Part shown: positions 1 to 9,974 of the stretch, piece after piece
Layout of the letters: the number at the start of each line of letters is the position of its first letter
How positions within the stretch are numbered: the first letter of the stretch is position 1
Notes under the pieces: generated by a model
What the model was told of the DNA's origin: nothing
Databases searched by the model: none
The model's input: only the letters and a program-made list of their open reading frames with translations
From: an uncultured Desulfovibrio sp.
GTDB taxonomy: Bacteria; Desulfobacterota; Desulfovibrionia; Desulfovibrionales; Desulfovibrionaceae
Direction: 5' to 3'
Assembly: GCF_902477725.1 (NCBI RefSeq)
Contig: NZ_CABSIF010000005.1
Location: 124,001-188,000 of the forward strand
Length of the DNA stretch: 64,000 bases
Translations under genes and position numbers: made by a program

Positions 1-1
1 G

Positions 2-328
2 CATAGCCTCCTGCTGGCGGCTTCGGATTGTAGCTATCGCCGAACATTTGAAATTTTTTTGTCGGAAACAGCCAACCTGCCCCAACCGTCAGTGGAATGC
101 GACTGCGTCGCCGCAGCGATCAGTATGGTTCGCGCTGGTCTTGGCTTGACCATACTTCCAGAAATGGCTGTGCGTGATCACATCGCAGCGGGTGCGTTGC
201 GGCGGCTGCCGTTGATTGGCGGACCTTTTGAAACTGGCGTATTCATGCTGTGGCACAAAGATAAATGGCTTTCCCCGTGCTTGCGGGATTTTATGGCCGT
301 GTGCCGCGAGCACCTGATGCGGGGGTAG
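2..328 (+). CDS. LysR-family transcriptional regulator, C-terminal part (5' end outside window)
   Basis: The frame is open from the window edge to a TAG stop and encodes the last ~108 residues of a LysR-type effector-binding domain. The stretch around D-C-V-A-A-A-I-S-M-V-R-A-G-L-G-L-T-I-L-P is the classic 'xxVxxGxGIxxLP' signature of the second half of that periplasmic-binding-protein-like fold, followed by the usual C-terminal strand and helix. The internal TTG at 59 is not a real start because the family fold continues upstream of it. The DNA-binding helix-turn-helix would lie before base 1. Target genes and inducer cannot be told from this fragment. Confidence 0.85.
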   Translation, partial: HSLLLAASDCSYRRTFEIFLSETANLPQPSVECDCVAAAISMVRAGLGLTILPEMAVRDHIAAGALRRLPLIGGPFETGVFMLWHKDKWLSPCLRDFMAVCREHLMRG

Positions 329-543
329 ATCAAGTTCCTGCAGCAAAGCCGCAAAGACCATTGGGGATGAATTTGAGGGATTAGCAGAGTGTGTTCGACC
401 TCATTATGCCGTTGGATTTTAACGTAAGTCACAGCTACTCTGGGGTCATAAACGGGGTCACAAGCCTTCGTGAACAAAAAATAAATTACAACAATTTCAT
501 ACTTTTGAAATTCCAAATATCAAATTGTGCCTATTCTCCCCTT

Positions 544-571
544 CACCATCTTGAACTCCAAGAGAGTTCAA
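544..571. repeat. 28-nt repeat, copy 1 (hairpin core)
   Basis: These 28 bases recur identically at 42025-42052, 41 kb away. The core is a perfect inverted repeat, arms TTGAACTC and GAGTTCAA around a 5-nt loop. Each copy lies just upstream of a larger GC-rich hairpin. This could be a genome-wide repeat, the end of a small mobile element, or a conserved transcript-processing hairpin. Confidence 0.7.
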
Positions 572-573
572 AG

Positions 574-608
574 AAGCCCGCCAAGCTGCTAGCTTAGCGG
601 GCTTTCTG
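574..608 (+). terminator. Rho-independent terminator-like hairpin
   Basis: Arms AAGCCCGC (574-581) and GCGGGCTT (597-604) enclose a second nested stem AAGCT/AGCTT, followed by a short T-rich tail. It directly follows the repeat at 544-571 and may end transcription arriving from the LysR side. Confidence 0.6.
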
Positions 609-811
609 CTTTATAGGCACGTGGGGTAATTCGCTTAGTATTTTGACCTCTGCCCAAAGACGAGGTTAAGCATTCTTGCCTTTTCCTGGCCTTAAACCTT
701 GAAAACGCACGGCTTGCTGCCCATCCGATTGTTAACTCGCTCAAGATAATTAACAATTTCTCTACAGGGATTCGCTGCTTTTCTTTGGTTGGAAATAAAA
801 ATTGCTCTGTG

Positions 812-844
812 GGCATACCGGCTTAGCCCGGCATGCCTTTTTTT
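812..844 (+). terminator. Rho-independent terminator
   Basis: GGCATACCGG (812-821) pairs with CCGGCATGCC (828-837) with one mismatch and is followed by seven T residues (838-844). No gene directly upstream explains it, so it may belong to an unrecognised small transcript or to a lost gene. Confidence 0.6.
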
Positions 845-1709
845 GAGCCGTTGCTCCGCCGTTGAGGTAACGAGGGGGGAGCGGCAGCCGCCAAATTCCC
901 CTGACAGACATGACGCCCCGGACAACCATCACTACCAAAGCGTGCTAAACTAGCTTTTTGGAAGCAACGGTCGCCTAAAAATTTTTTGAAAGATCATCCC
1001 ACCGAATGACGATATCCAGCGCCTGTTCTACAACCAGCCTTTCCAACCTTGCCTTTTCTTGCTCAAGCAGACGAGTCCGTTTGGCGTCAAAATAACCGGC
1101 CAGTATCTACACGCCAGCAGCTGACGTCTTCATCCAAGTAGTTTTTGAAAAGAATGAAGAAATTTCATTCTTCAGACTGCAATGACTCATATATTGTAAA
1201 AAAATAATTAATATTATGTTAAAAATACAATTCAATTTTTATTTCACATGACACCATAAGTCACATGATATAGCACTTTACATTTACAGCGCATGTTACA
1301 GTAGCTATAACATATCAATTTACTACATCACGCCCTTATCGCACAACTCATCTGACTAAAAAGCACATACTAACACGACTTGCGATAAATGTTATCGCTC
1401 CTCATATTTTACTGAATACCATCACTACCCGAGCAGCATTTTCATTAAAAACATCAATTTATGTAATTTAATTGCAATTAAGTAACAAAACTAAGATGTT
1501 AGATATTAAATCATTTTTATCCAACAACCATAAACATAAATTCAACTACTTAATCATCACGCAAGGCATAGCAAAACACATAAACAAAATAAAAATAATT
1601 TCTAAAATTACAACAACAATAAATATCACAAACTAGATTTAATTATTTTAATAGTTTCATAAAATACGAACAAATACAAAAATATTTTACAACACATAAA
1701 AGGAGTTAC

Positions 1710-2588
1710 ATGTTTATATCAACAAAAATCAATAGCAACACATCACACACTGGCAGTTATAATATTTTCTACACAGCACAAGATACCAAAACCATCATAA
1801 AAGTTACTTGTTGTATAAAGTTGAACGGAATTCTTAGAGATGTGACATGCCATGGATATCTCAGCGAGGCCATTGGCCGCGAAGCAAAGCTAAGAGTTGT
1901 TGAGCAAACGGTTATCGCGCGGCCATGTAAATTATATGCCAACGAATTTGAATACTTTTTCTGCCTTGACAAAAACTTCCCCCAAAGAGTGCGCCACGGC
2001 TACATGGGGGTTGGCAAGATACTGGGTGTGAAGAGAGATTCAAGCCACAACATTCAGGCCCTGCTGCTGCGATTTCCAGCCCAAGGTGTTGTGCGTCGAA
2101 TGCGACGAGACCGAAGAATTAATTGGAACCCAGAGTATTCCAAGACATCTGGGGTAATGTGCATCGACCGCATTCCAGAAACTAAACACGATTTGAAGGA
2201 ATTGGTTCAAAACCACTACCATCTTGCTGCACTCAGGTCACAGATAATAAATATCTCTGCAGCAGGAGCATGCATCTTGCTGCCAGATTTCGGTGGGTTA
2301 AAAAGCTTGTCTACTGACTCTGGGCTGATGCTTTATATAATTTCTGACGAGTTCAGCGTGTTAGATGCCACGTATGTTTTTTTATGTAAAAAAGTTGGAG
2401 TCACAAGCAGCGATGTTATCGGCACTCTAAAGCTGAGAACGCAATTCACACATGAATTGAATTTGAGAAATAGCGATTGCTGCTTGAACTGGGTTGAAAT
2501 ATCCAATTGCGGGTCGGCGCGCCTGGAGAGATTCATCCACAATATTTGCAGCGATGAGCCGGAGCCGACATTTCCTGACCAAATCTAG
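1710..2588 (+). CDS. PilZ-domain protein (probable c-di-GMP receptor)
   Basis: The protein has 292 residues. Its middle carries the two PilZ signatures in order: an Arg-rich V-V-R-R-M-R-R-D-R-R segment (the RxxxR c-di-GMP-binding loop) near residues 128-137, and N-I-S-A-A-G (the D/N-x-S-x-x-G motif) near residue 185. The N-terminal ~120 residues resemble the extra beta domain of YcgR-like flagellar brakes, but this is only inferred. The start is supported by AAAGGAG a few bases before the ATG. It lies upstream of a giant adhesin and near several c-di-GMP enzymes, so a role in motility or attachment is likely. The first 60 residues are Asn/Thr-rich and unlike the rest. Confidence 0.75.
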   Translation: MFISTKINSNTSHTGSYNIFYTAQDTKTIIKVTCCIKLNGILRDVTCHGYLSEAIGREAKLRVVEQTVIARPCKLYANEFEYFFCLDKNFPQRVRHGYMGVGKILGVKRDSSHNIQALLLRFPAQGVVRRMRRDRRINWNPEYSKTSGVMCIDRIPETKHDLKELVQNHYHLAALRSQIINISAAGACILLPDFGGLKSLSTDSGLMLYIISDEFSVLDATYVFLCKKVGVTSSDVIGTLKLRTQFTHELNLRNSDCCLNWVEISNCGSARLERFIHNICSDEPEPTFPDQI

Positions 2589-2625
2589 GAGGGGGGGACT
2601 CCCTGCCCTCCAGCTACAGGGTAAT

Positions 2626-3525
2626 TTAGGTTTTATTGAACTGCTGCGGCGACACACCATGACAGCGCTTAAATACATGGCAAAAATGGGCGAGATCAGT
2701 AAACCCGCAAATAGCACTTATTTCTGTGATCGTATGCTCTGAATCACGCAACAGTTTTTCTGCCATCGCAATACGCCGCTGGATTATAAACTTGTGAGGG
2801 GGCATCCCCGTTGTATTTTTAAATTTTGTTGAAAATGCGGTTCTGTTTTGATGAGCCACCCGCGCAAGCTTTTCTACAGTGAGTTTTTCTGCGATATTTT
2901 CATCAATATACTCGCACACACGTTGCAACTGAGATTTGCTCATCCTTGCCCCATCAAAGCAACCTTTTATATTATACATATCGCAAATATGTCTCAAGGC
3001 TTGCTGCATTGTGCTGTCAAGATGAAAGCTTTGCATTTCAGGTACAAATAGAGGCATCAAAATGCTTTTCGCAACCGCTGAAAACTGCGGATTCTGTATG
3101 CCATGGATTGGATACACCTTGCTTACATCCAACTTGCATCCCAACTGGTCTGCAAATTCACACAAGTATTTTTGATCAAAAAATACATGTATTGACATGC
3201 AATCTTCAAGATACGATGCCCACAATGCCCTTCCCTGAGGGTTTATTGATGCATTGAATGCGGCTATTCTCATTTTTTCCAAATGCCAATTTTCGACCTT
3301 GCGATCAATGCTTGTATTTAAAAGAGCTATTGAAAACCAGAGTTTGTCCACTGGCGGCTGTACAATAACGCTTCCTGCTTTTTCAAGAGACAATATGACA
3401 CTTCCAAAAGGTGCTTCAATTTGCTTTATTGTAGTCACACCTTCATGTGATTTCCAATCCTTGAAAAAGGAATTTATTCTATTCATTGTCTTGAATACCA
3501 TCCGTAATAACAATAAAATATGCAC
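2626..3525 (-). CDS. AraC-family transcriptional regulator
   Basis: A 299-residue protein whose last ~100 residues form the AraC/XylS double helix-turn-helix. The first HTH is within L-T-V-E-K-L-A-R-V-A-H and the second within I-T-E-I-S-A-I-C-G-F-T-D, ending in the family's typical G-V-S-P-Q-Q-F. The N-terminal ~190 residues are a divergent sensor domain with no motif I recognise. The start could be the first Met or the Met at codon 14 (around 3486), where the sequence M-N-R-I-N-S begins. It converges on the PilZ gene (2588) and is not in an operon with it. Targets are unknown; the adhesin downstream on the same strand is a candidate only by position. Confidence 0.88.
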   Translation of the reverse strand: MHILLLLRMVFKTMNRINSFFKDWKSHEGVTTIKQIEAPFGSVILSLEKAGSVIVQPPVDKLWFSIALLNTSIDRKVENWHLEKMRIAAFNASINPQGRALWASYLEDCMSIHVFFDQKYLCEFADQLGCKLDVSKVYPIHGIQNPQFSAVAKSILMPLFVPEMQSFHLDSTMQQALRHICDMYNIKGCFDGARMSKSQLQRVCEYIDENIAEKLTVEKLARVAHQNRTAFSTKFKNTTGMPPHKFIIQRRIAMAEKLLRDSEHTITEISAICGFTDLAHFCHVFKRCHGVSPQQFNKT

Positions 3526-3956
3526 GTTTACACAGAATCATTAACGAAATAAGTTATTCTATGATCTACACATTCCCACATCCTTGTTAAGTTTAAAATG
3601 GTTTTTATACAAAGCCACACAGCATCTATTATCATTATTTGAAATAACAATAGACAGTTCAGCTGCTTAAACAGCAATTAAGCATGAACAATGAAATTGG
3701 ACTTAGGAATATTTACGGATTCGTTCAGTGAACAGGCACTAGCACGGCAGAAATCTCAATACAAAAAACTGCCACTCTTTTGTGAAGGTCAGCTCAAGGG
3801 CTAACTACTTGCTGTTACTTTTTTTGCTGAATCAAATATTGCAGTGAGATTCAGTCTTATACGTATGCAGCAATCTTCTACCAGCAACCACAGCCACCGG
3901 ATGGCGGCCAACCTCAAGCGAGGCTGGCCGCTTTGTTCGTATGGAGACAAGTTATG
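3526..3956. other. Intergenic region between the AraC gene and the adhesin 3' end
   Basis: About 430 bases without a gene. It is AT-rich near 3526-3680, as expected of the regulator's promoter. The only clear structure is the hairpin at 3904-3931. Confidence 0.6.
3904..3935. terminator. Hairpin downstream of the adhesin gene
   Basis: GCGGCCAACCTC (3904-3915) pairs with GAGGCTGGCCGC (3920-3931) with a single G-T wobble around a 4-nt loop. It sits about 20 bases beyond the adhesin stop. The minus strand has no T-run after it; the plus strand has CTTTGTT. It may stabilise or end the adhesin mRNA. Confidence 0.45.
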
Positions 3957-6900
3957 CTAGCACGCTTCAATTTGCCGCATGGCTGTATTCGCAGTTTCCT
4001 GCAAAGAATTTTCAACTGAAGGTTGCACGTTATCCCATGCGGGAGCAGCCGCACCTCCATCGATCATTGAAGAACCCGTACCGTAATCACCATGCGTAAC
4101 GTTGGCACTTTCGGCCGGGGCATCCACCGTCATGGCGGTATGCATGTCCGTAAGACTCATGCCTGCCATGTTTGTGGCAGAGTCCCCATCCTGATGCATG
4201 CTTCCGTACTCGTCACTGCTCATGGACACTTCGCCAAAGAGACTATCAAGTGACACATCGCCTTGAGAAAGCACGATGTCAGCATGCACTTCGCCGGAAT
4301 GGTTCGATGTCACATCAGAGGCAGGCCCACCATCGAGTTGATTCAAACTCTCCCCATTAAACAGCAGACCAACATTTTCACTGCCGTAAAACGAGTGCTC
4401 GCTCAGCAAGTCATCCAGTACAGGTGAGTCCTCATGCCCGCTCTCCGTGGACGACATGACACTATCGGTATTTTCAGCCATGTGCGTATCCAACTGAGGA
4501 TGCGCACCAGTACCCAACAGGGCATCCTGGCTTTGAAGGGCATCGTGCGGTACGTCATCCGCAGCAGGTTCAACACCGCCAGTCACATCGTGTCCCTGTG
4601 CCGGATGCGTATCCGCAGCAGTACTGTCTCCCTGGGCAGAGGTGTCCTGCGCGCCAGTGCTGTCATCAGGATTGGATGACTCCGTCCCGCCGGACCCAAT
4701 GACGGCGACACTGGCCGCTTCATCCAAAGTGTGAATGTCAGCAGTATTCGGCGTGTCATGCCCCTGAACCGTTCCCAAACCTGCCGCATGTGCGGCCTGC
4801 CCATCATCTGATGCACCAGCATGAATGCTGTCTGTATTACTGTGCTCGGCTATATCTCCCCCAACAAACATCATGGGGGCGGCGGCAGCCGCAGGATCGT
4901 GCAAATGGTCAAAAAGACCTGCTGGCTCAATGGAAATGCCGCTGCTATGCAAATCGTGCAAAAGATCATTAAAGGTTGTCAGAAAGTCTGCGGGCAAATT
5001 CGCCACATCCAGGCCGTCAAAGTTGATGCTGGTCAGCCCGCCTGCAATAAGGCCATCAGACGCAATGTTGTTAAGCCACTGGCCATAACGCTCAGCAAAG
5101 CTTTCCGTGCTTGTGGCCTGAAGTATCAGCGTGTACGTGCCGCCGGTAGCAATGACATTCAGACTGCCGGTTTCAACCGCGCCGTTCAGCGTAACCGTAT
5201 TGCTGCCGCCGCCCACATTGATCTGGTTGCCGCTGCCCTTGACGGCTCCATTTATGGTTACATGGTCGTTGCCTGCTCCGGTGGTAATGATATTTCTACC
5301 GCCGTTAGCGGTCTGCATGGCGATGCCACCGTTGAGGGTGATGTTGTCGCCCACACCACCGGATTGGGAATGTCCGGTAATGTAGTTTACAGCACGGCCA
5401 CCATCCGCCCACATGGCAATGGCCTTCTGAGCAGAATCGGCCGTTGCCGTGATGGTCACGGTCAACGGTATGCCGGCTGCGGAAGCAATGCTGTTGCTGC
5501 TACTGGAAGAACTGTCGTAAGAATACGCGTGCATACCATATCCGGATTCACCGGCACCGGAGATGGTCACAGCGCCACCCTCGGTGGTGATGCTGTTATT
5601 GCTGTTGAAAGAATTGCCAAAAGAATATGCGTACATGCCGTGGCCAGCACCGCCTGTGCTTGTGGCTGAAACGACCACAGGACTATCCCCTGCGGCAATG
5701 TGATTGTTCCCACTATTTTGGGCATTCATGCCGTAGCTGTTACCGCCAACACTGGTCGCGATGACGTTCACTGAACCACTTTGAGAAACAATGCCATTGC
5801 TACCGGAATTTTCGGCGAACATGCCATTGCTGATGCCATTGGCGGAACTGGAGGCGTCTACAGATACTGAGCCGCTGTCCGTTGTGATGCTATTCTTGCT
5901 GCCGGACGAAAAAGCCCACATCCCGTAGCTTCTGCTGGCGCTGTCAGACGAAACAGCCACATCGCCACTGGCCGTTTCAATTATGTTACCGCCAGCATTG
6001 TTGGCAAACATGCCATAACCATCACCAGTACCAGCGCTGCCAGTGCCGGAAACCGCCACTGCGCCTGTTTCCGTGGAAATACGATTCTTGCCGGAACTCA
6101 TGGCGGCCATGCCGAATGCGTAGCTGCTGTCGGTTCCAGAAACTGAAGCAACCACAGAGCCACTCTGGGTTGCGACAGTGTTGCTGCTGCCAGCTCCACG
6201 GGCAAGCATGCCGAAACCATCGTTGTCGCCAGTGCCGGATCCCACAATCGTCACGTCGCCAGACCTGGCTGTGACGCTGTTGCTGCCGGAAGTCGTTGCA
6301 TGCATTCCCCCAGCGATGACCGTAGCGCCGCTTTGGGTGCCAATACTATTTATTCCTGAATCAGTGGCAAGCATGCCCTTACTGTCTTCTGAACCTAGGC
6401 CGTCAGCAAAAAGGAAGATATCACCGCTGTCGGTGGTAATTCTATTGGCACTTCCTGCGGAATCGGCCCACATTCCAGTGGACGTTGTGGGACTCCCGCT
6501 CTCAACCATTACAGCACCACTATCTGTTTCTATGCTGTTGGTGCCCGCATTTTTGGCGACCATGCCGTAACTTTCTCCACTCTCGGCAATTCCGTAAACG
6601 ACTACGGAGCCAGAATCTGTAGAGATACGATTATTTCCAGAAGCAAACGCAGCCATGCCATAAGCTGAACCGCTGTCGGCAGCATTGCCGTAAGCGACCA
6701 CAGAGCCGCTCTGGGTAACAATACTATTGCTGCTGTCCATTCCGCCGGCAAATATGCCATAACTGGACTCATCTCCAGCGCCAGAGCCAGCAACCGTCAC
6801 GTCGCCGGACTGGGATGCGACGCTATTGCTGCCGGCATTCTGGGCAAACATGCCCACACCGCAGGCAGAGGCGGAATAGCCGTATACGTTCACATCACCG

Positions 6901-9278
6901 TTGGTGGTACGGATGGAATTGTTGCCACCATCATATGCTGCCATAGCGTAGCTGGCACCGGAGGCTCCCGAGCCAAACACGCGCACATCACCAGCTTCTG
7001 TTGTAATGGAGTTGCTGCCAGAACTAGCCGCATTCATGCCGTACCCCAGAGCTCCAGAGCCAGACACCGTCACGTTGCCGTTTTCGGCCTCAATACTATT
7101 TGCACCGTCACTCTTGGCAAAAATCCCGGAACCGCCAGCAGAAATCTCCACATTACCATTTGCACTTATTGTGTTTTTTCCACCATAGGCAACAACAGCG
7201 GCGTCATAACTGCTTGTGCTGGTGATGGAAACATCGCCTCCGGTTACGGCAATAGTGTTGACGCCACCACTGTTGGCGCTCACTCCAGTCCACTCAGCAT
7301 TTATATGAAGAGATCCGTCATTGACTGACAGCTCATTCTTGCTGTCATAGAAGGCGGTCATTCCAGCTCCGCCAGAGTTTATGACAACAGAGCCATTATC
7401 AACGGCTACGTTGTTGGTGCCGCCGAAATGAGCAATGATCCCATCCCATCCCCATCCTGAATTCACATTGACATCGCCGTTTGTCACATGAACATTATTA
7501 GTGCTTTCTCCATATGAATGGATACCGCGGCCAAGGGCATCAATGCCCAGACTTCCGTTGGTCACGTCAATATTTGCGGTACTGTTGTTGTTAGTCGTGA
7601 TACCCCAGGTATCAGTAACTATATTTATGGAGCCATTCGTGACGGAAATGGTGTTTGCGCTGTAGTCGCTTGCGCCAACGCCAGCCCATGCGGATTTGAT
7701 ATTGACGTTGCCGCCGCTGACACTGAGGGTGTTGGCACTGTTCTCATATGCGGCAATGCCTTCTGCACCCGAAGATGTAATATTGACGCTTCCGCCTGTT
7801 GCTGAAACAGCGTTGGAGCTGTTGTTTTCGGCAACCATTCCGCTTCCTTCTGCATTGATGCTGACATCGCCGCCCTTGGTCTCGACAGTGTTGGAACCGC
7901 CATCTTCTGCGTATATCCCTTTATCGCTGGCATTAACGAGCAGCTCGCGGCCCAAAATGGTGTTTTCACCAGCGACGGCATTTATGCCATGCCCAGAGGC
8001 ATTGTTGATATGAACCTGCCCCTTGCCCATGCTGATGAAGTTCTCAGCGTTGTCGCCTTGCGCAGACACACCGCCCTGCACCTTAAGAATACCGTCTGTA
8101 GAGGTGACCCGAGTGATCGAGTCTGCCGTCGTATTCGACACACCAGCGTTGAGATTGATGGTATTGTAGTCGTCGGCCATAAGTGCCGGATCGGCGGATC
8201 CACTTGCATGGATAGAACTGCCGCCAACGAGGGTGTCGTTCAGAATAATTTCATCATTCTTGGTCGATGAAATAATGGAATAGGCTCCGCCCCCATTTTG
8301 CCCCTGATGAAACTCACCAATATTATCAAGGGCGACATTACCGCCATACTGACTGTCATGGGCGGCCGAATCGAACTCCTGATCCTTGGTGGCTATCAGC
8401 TCGACATTGTAGTCAAACGTATTGCCCGTGCCCCGGTCGAGCACCGTGATCTGGATAAAATCCACAAGCGGCTTGCCCGTCACGCCCAGACGCTGCATTT
8501 CAGCAATGCCCTCGGGAGTCAGACGAAATTCAAGCCGTCCAGTGGTGTAGTCAAAGGCTACATCCACCCAGGCATTTTGCCACCCATCGGGCAGGGTCAC
8601 TGTCACGCTGAAACGCGCCCAGGGGGCTGCACCAGTAAAATCCAGATCACTGGCGGAAACAGCGGAAGGAGTGCCGTTGTTTTCGGCGAAAAACACGTTG
8701 GTGCTCACATACTCGCCGCTCTGGCCGTTGCCGTACAGCACGGCACGCACAAAGGGGCCAGAAGGAAATGAAGGGCCTTGAGGACCAGAGATGTCTGAAC
8801 CGGACCCAGCTATGGCCCCCAATCCTGTTCCCCTGGTGACTGCAAGGGTAGGATTCAGAGTTGCCATCTCTGCCGGTGCCGAAACATTCAGGGTCGGGTT
8901 TTCTGCGCCATCGAGATGCCCCAGGCCAGACGCGAGGGATGAATCCGAATGCTCATTGTACCGTCCACCCCTTTCCGCAGCTTGCGCGGCAGGCCCTGCG
9001 GCCGGGGCAAGGTCAGGCCCGAAAGCATTGAAGAATTCCGAGCCGGGCAAAATCTTTCCATCAACAGCAAACTCCGGCAGGTTGGCCTTGTCGTACTGGG
9101 CGTAGAAGCCCTCAATAGCAATGCTGCCGCCATCGGCAAAGCTGAAAACCAGGTTATCGCCACTGCGCTCAAGGGTTGCCTGATCGGCCTGAAAATCCAG
9201 ATGTATAGTGGCCTTTGGTTCCGCAGGAATAGAGATACGCTGACGGGCCCCAGGGGTGGTAAGGGTAATGGTGGACAT
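3957..9278 (-). CDS. Giant repeat adhesin, LapA-like, probably exported by a type I system
   Basis: A 1,773-residue protein. I start it at the ATG of M-S-T-I-T-L because AGAGGGG lies 7 bases upstream; the in-frame ATG 8 codons earlier lacks a site. There is no Sec signal peptide. Residues ~1-90 form a compact beta-rich module, followed by P-A-A-G at 92-95, the T/P-A-A-G motif cut by LapG proteases in LapA-type adhesins. Residues ~400-1400 hold about 30 repeats of 23-36 residues centred on G-M-x-A...S-N-S-I...S-G-x-V-x-V, predicted as a beta solenoid. One RTX-like G-A-G-N-D follows, then a 350-residue Asp/Ser/His-rich acidic tail ending in Cys. Its secretion genes are not in this window. Surface attachment or biofilm function is inferred from the family. 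Confidence 0.75.
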   Translation of the reverse strand: MSTITLTTPGARQRISIPAEPKATIHLDFQADQATLERSGDNLVFSFADGGSIAIEGFYAQYDKANLPEFAVDGKILPGSEFFNAFGPDLAPAAGPAAQAAERGGRYNEHSDSSLASGLGHLDGAENPTLNVSAPAEMATLNPTLAVTRGTGLGAIAGSGSDISGPQGPSFPSGPFVRAVLYGNGQSGEYVSTNVFFAENNGTPSAVSASDLDFTGAAPWARFSVTVTLPDGWQNAWVDVAFDYTTGRLEFRLTPEGIAEMQRLGVTGKPLVDFIQITVLDRGTGNTFDYNVELIATKDQEFDSAAHDSQYGGNVALDNIGEFHQGQNGGGAYSIISSTKNDEIILNDTLVGGSSIHASGSADPALMADDYNTINLNAGVSNTTADSITRVTSTDGILKVQGGVSAQGDNAENFISMGKGQVHINNASGHGINAVAGENTILGRELLVNASDKGIYAEDGGSNTVETKGGDVSINAEGSGMVAENNSSNAVSATGGSVNITSSGAEGIAAYENSANTLSVSGGNVNIKSAWAGVGASDYSANTISVTNGSINIVTDTWGITTNNNSTANIDVTNGSLGIDALGRGIHSYGESTNNVHVTNGDVNVNSGWGWDGIIAHFGGTNNVAVDNGSVVINSGGAGMTAFYDSKNELSVNDGSLHINAEWTGVSANSGGVNTIAVTGGDVSITSTSSYDAAVVAYGGKNTISANGNVEISAGGSGIFAKSDGANSIEAENGNVTVSGSGALGYGMNAASSGSNSITTEAGDVRVFGSGASGASYAMAAYDGGNNSIRTTNGDVNVYGYSASACGVGMFAQNAGSNSVASQSGDVTVAGSGAGDESSYGIFAGGMDSSNSIVTQSGSVVAYGNAADSGSAYGMAAFASGNNRISTDSGSVVVYGIAESGESYGMVAKNAGTNSIETDSGAVMVESGSPTTSTGMWADSAGSANRITTDSGDIFLFADGLGSEDSKGMLATDSGINSIGTQSGATVIAGGMHATTSGSNSVTARSGDVTIVGSGTGDNDGFGMLARGAGSSNTVATQSGSVVASVSGTDSSYAFGMAAMSSGKNRISTETGAVAVSGTGSAGTGDGYGMFANNAGGNIIETASGDVAVSSDSASRSYGMWAFSSGSKNSITTDSGSVSVDASSSANGISNGMFAENSGSNGIVSQSGSVNVIATSVGGNSYGMNAQNSGNNHIAAGDSPVVVSATSTGGAGHGMYAYSFGNSFNSNNSITTEGGAVTISGAGESGYGMHAYSYDSSSSSSNSIASAAGIPLTVTITATADSAQKAIAMWADGGRAVNYITGHSQSGGVGDNITLNGGIAMQTANGGRNIITTGAGNDHVTINGAVKGSGNQINVGGGSNTVTLNGAVETGSLNVIATGGTYTLILQATSTESFAERYGQWLNNIASDGLIAGGLTSINFDGLDVANLPADFLTTFNDLLHDLHSSGISIEPAGLFDHLHDPAAAAAPMMFVGGDIAEHSNTDSIHAGASDDGQAAHAAGLGTVQGHDTPNTADIHTLDEAASVAVIGSGGTESSNPDDSTGAQDTSAQGDSTAADTHPAQGHDVTGGVEPAADDVPHDALQSQDALLGTGAHPQLDTHMAENTDSVMSSTESGHEDSPVLDDLLSEHSFYGSENVGLLFNGESLNQLDGGPASDVTSNHSGEVHADIVLSQGDVSLDSLFGEVSMSSDEYGSMHQDGDSATNMAGMSLTDMHTAMTVDAPAESANVTHGDYGTGSSMIDGGAAAPAWDNVQPSVENSLQETANTAMRQIEAC
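4890..8010 (-). repeat. Tandem coding repeats of the adhesin beta solenoid
   Basis: About 30 degenerate units lie in frame. Each has a turn of type Y-G-M-x-A, a polar cap with S-N-S-I, and strands of the form S-G-x-V-x-V. Units in the N-terminal half are short (about 23-27 residues); those in the C-terminal half are longer (about 32-36) and carry extra G-S-G-A-G-type loops. The change of unit length suggests at least two rounds of expansion. Confidence 0.8.
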
Positions 9279-9484
9279 GGTTAATCCCCTCTTTAAAAGC
9301 AAAATATTTTAGATAGATACAGGATGTGAAAAGCACATTGACTGCATCGCGTATTGTCTTTTGAGAAAAGGCTGGAGAGTGTACCAGCGTTCAGGGGTGC
9401 TCGTTCCCGTGTGTTGGGAACGAGGAATCCTGAGTTTGTCGCGGCGGCATCGCTGCACACACCGGACAAAGATGGAAGGGCAAG

Positions 9485-9503
9485 GGAAACCTTCAAGGTT
9501 TCC
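9485..9503. promoter_or_regulatory. Near-perfect palindrome upstream of the adhesin, possible operator
   Basis: GGAAACCTT and AAGGTTTCC flank a single central C, a 9-bp perfect inverted repeat centred about 215 bases upstream of the adhesin start. A dimeric regulator could bind here. No known binding consensus was matched. Confidence 0.35.
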
Positions 9504-9589
9504 GCTGAAAATCAGACAATAAATGACTGTTAATGTCTGTATCCAGCAAGCTTGCTAATTGATAGTTAACTACTATTATTAGTAAGGTC

Positions 9590-9607
9590 AAGGCGCGTCC
9601 GCGCCTT
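9590..9607. other. GC-rich hairpin AAGGCGCG/CGCGCCTT
   Basis: A perfect 8-bp inverted repeat with a 2-nt centre inside an AT-rich leader. It has no T-run, so it is not a clear terminator. Confidence 0.4.
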
Positions 9608-9974
9608 AGACCCCTCAAACTCTAGTATGCACTATCAGCAAACTTAAGAAAGTCGATTGAGAAGTAAGTACAACCAATTCCTCTCAGATCAGACAGTTAC
9701 GTTGGTTCAATAAAACCAAACCACAAAAAATATTGATTGTATAATCGTCATGAATATCAAGAAAATTTTTTTACAACTATCTAAAATTACAGATATTTGA
9801 AATATTATTAAAAAAAATTGTAAATTCTTGAATAAAAAAAATCAGTGAGCCTTCTAATCAAATGCCAATTACAGTCACAATTATTCTAAGTGCATCAAGC
9901 TCACGCGCTCAATATAATCTTTAATATCAACATATTGGGAATACATTCAATTAGGACAACTTACAGCTTAAGCC

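Larger units (their letters stand above)
329..1709. other. Long AT-rich intergenic region without convincing genes
   Basis: No ORF here has family signatures, good start context or coding character; short ORFs at 391-597, 589-816 and 692-925 look random. The left part holds a 28-nt repeated hairpin motif (544-571) and two terminator-like hairpins (574-604 and 812-844). The part from about 1150 to 1700 is very AT-rich and leads into the ribosome-binding site of the PilZ gene, so it probably carries that gene's promoter. I could not choose one promoter with confidence. Confidence 0.6.

Noticed and set aside
391..597. 68-codon ORF near the left end
   Set aside because: It runs through a hairpin repeat and into a terminator, with no ribosome-binding site or family match.
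4890..8010. Short repeats suggestive of a CRISPR or satellite array
   Set aside because: The periodicity is in frame, degenerate and encodes a coherent solenoid repeat; there are no constant repeats with unique spacers.
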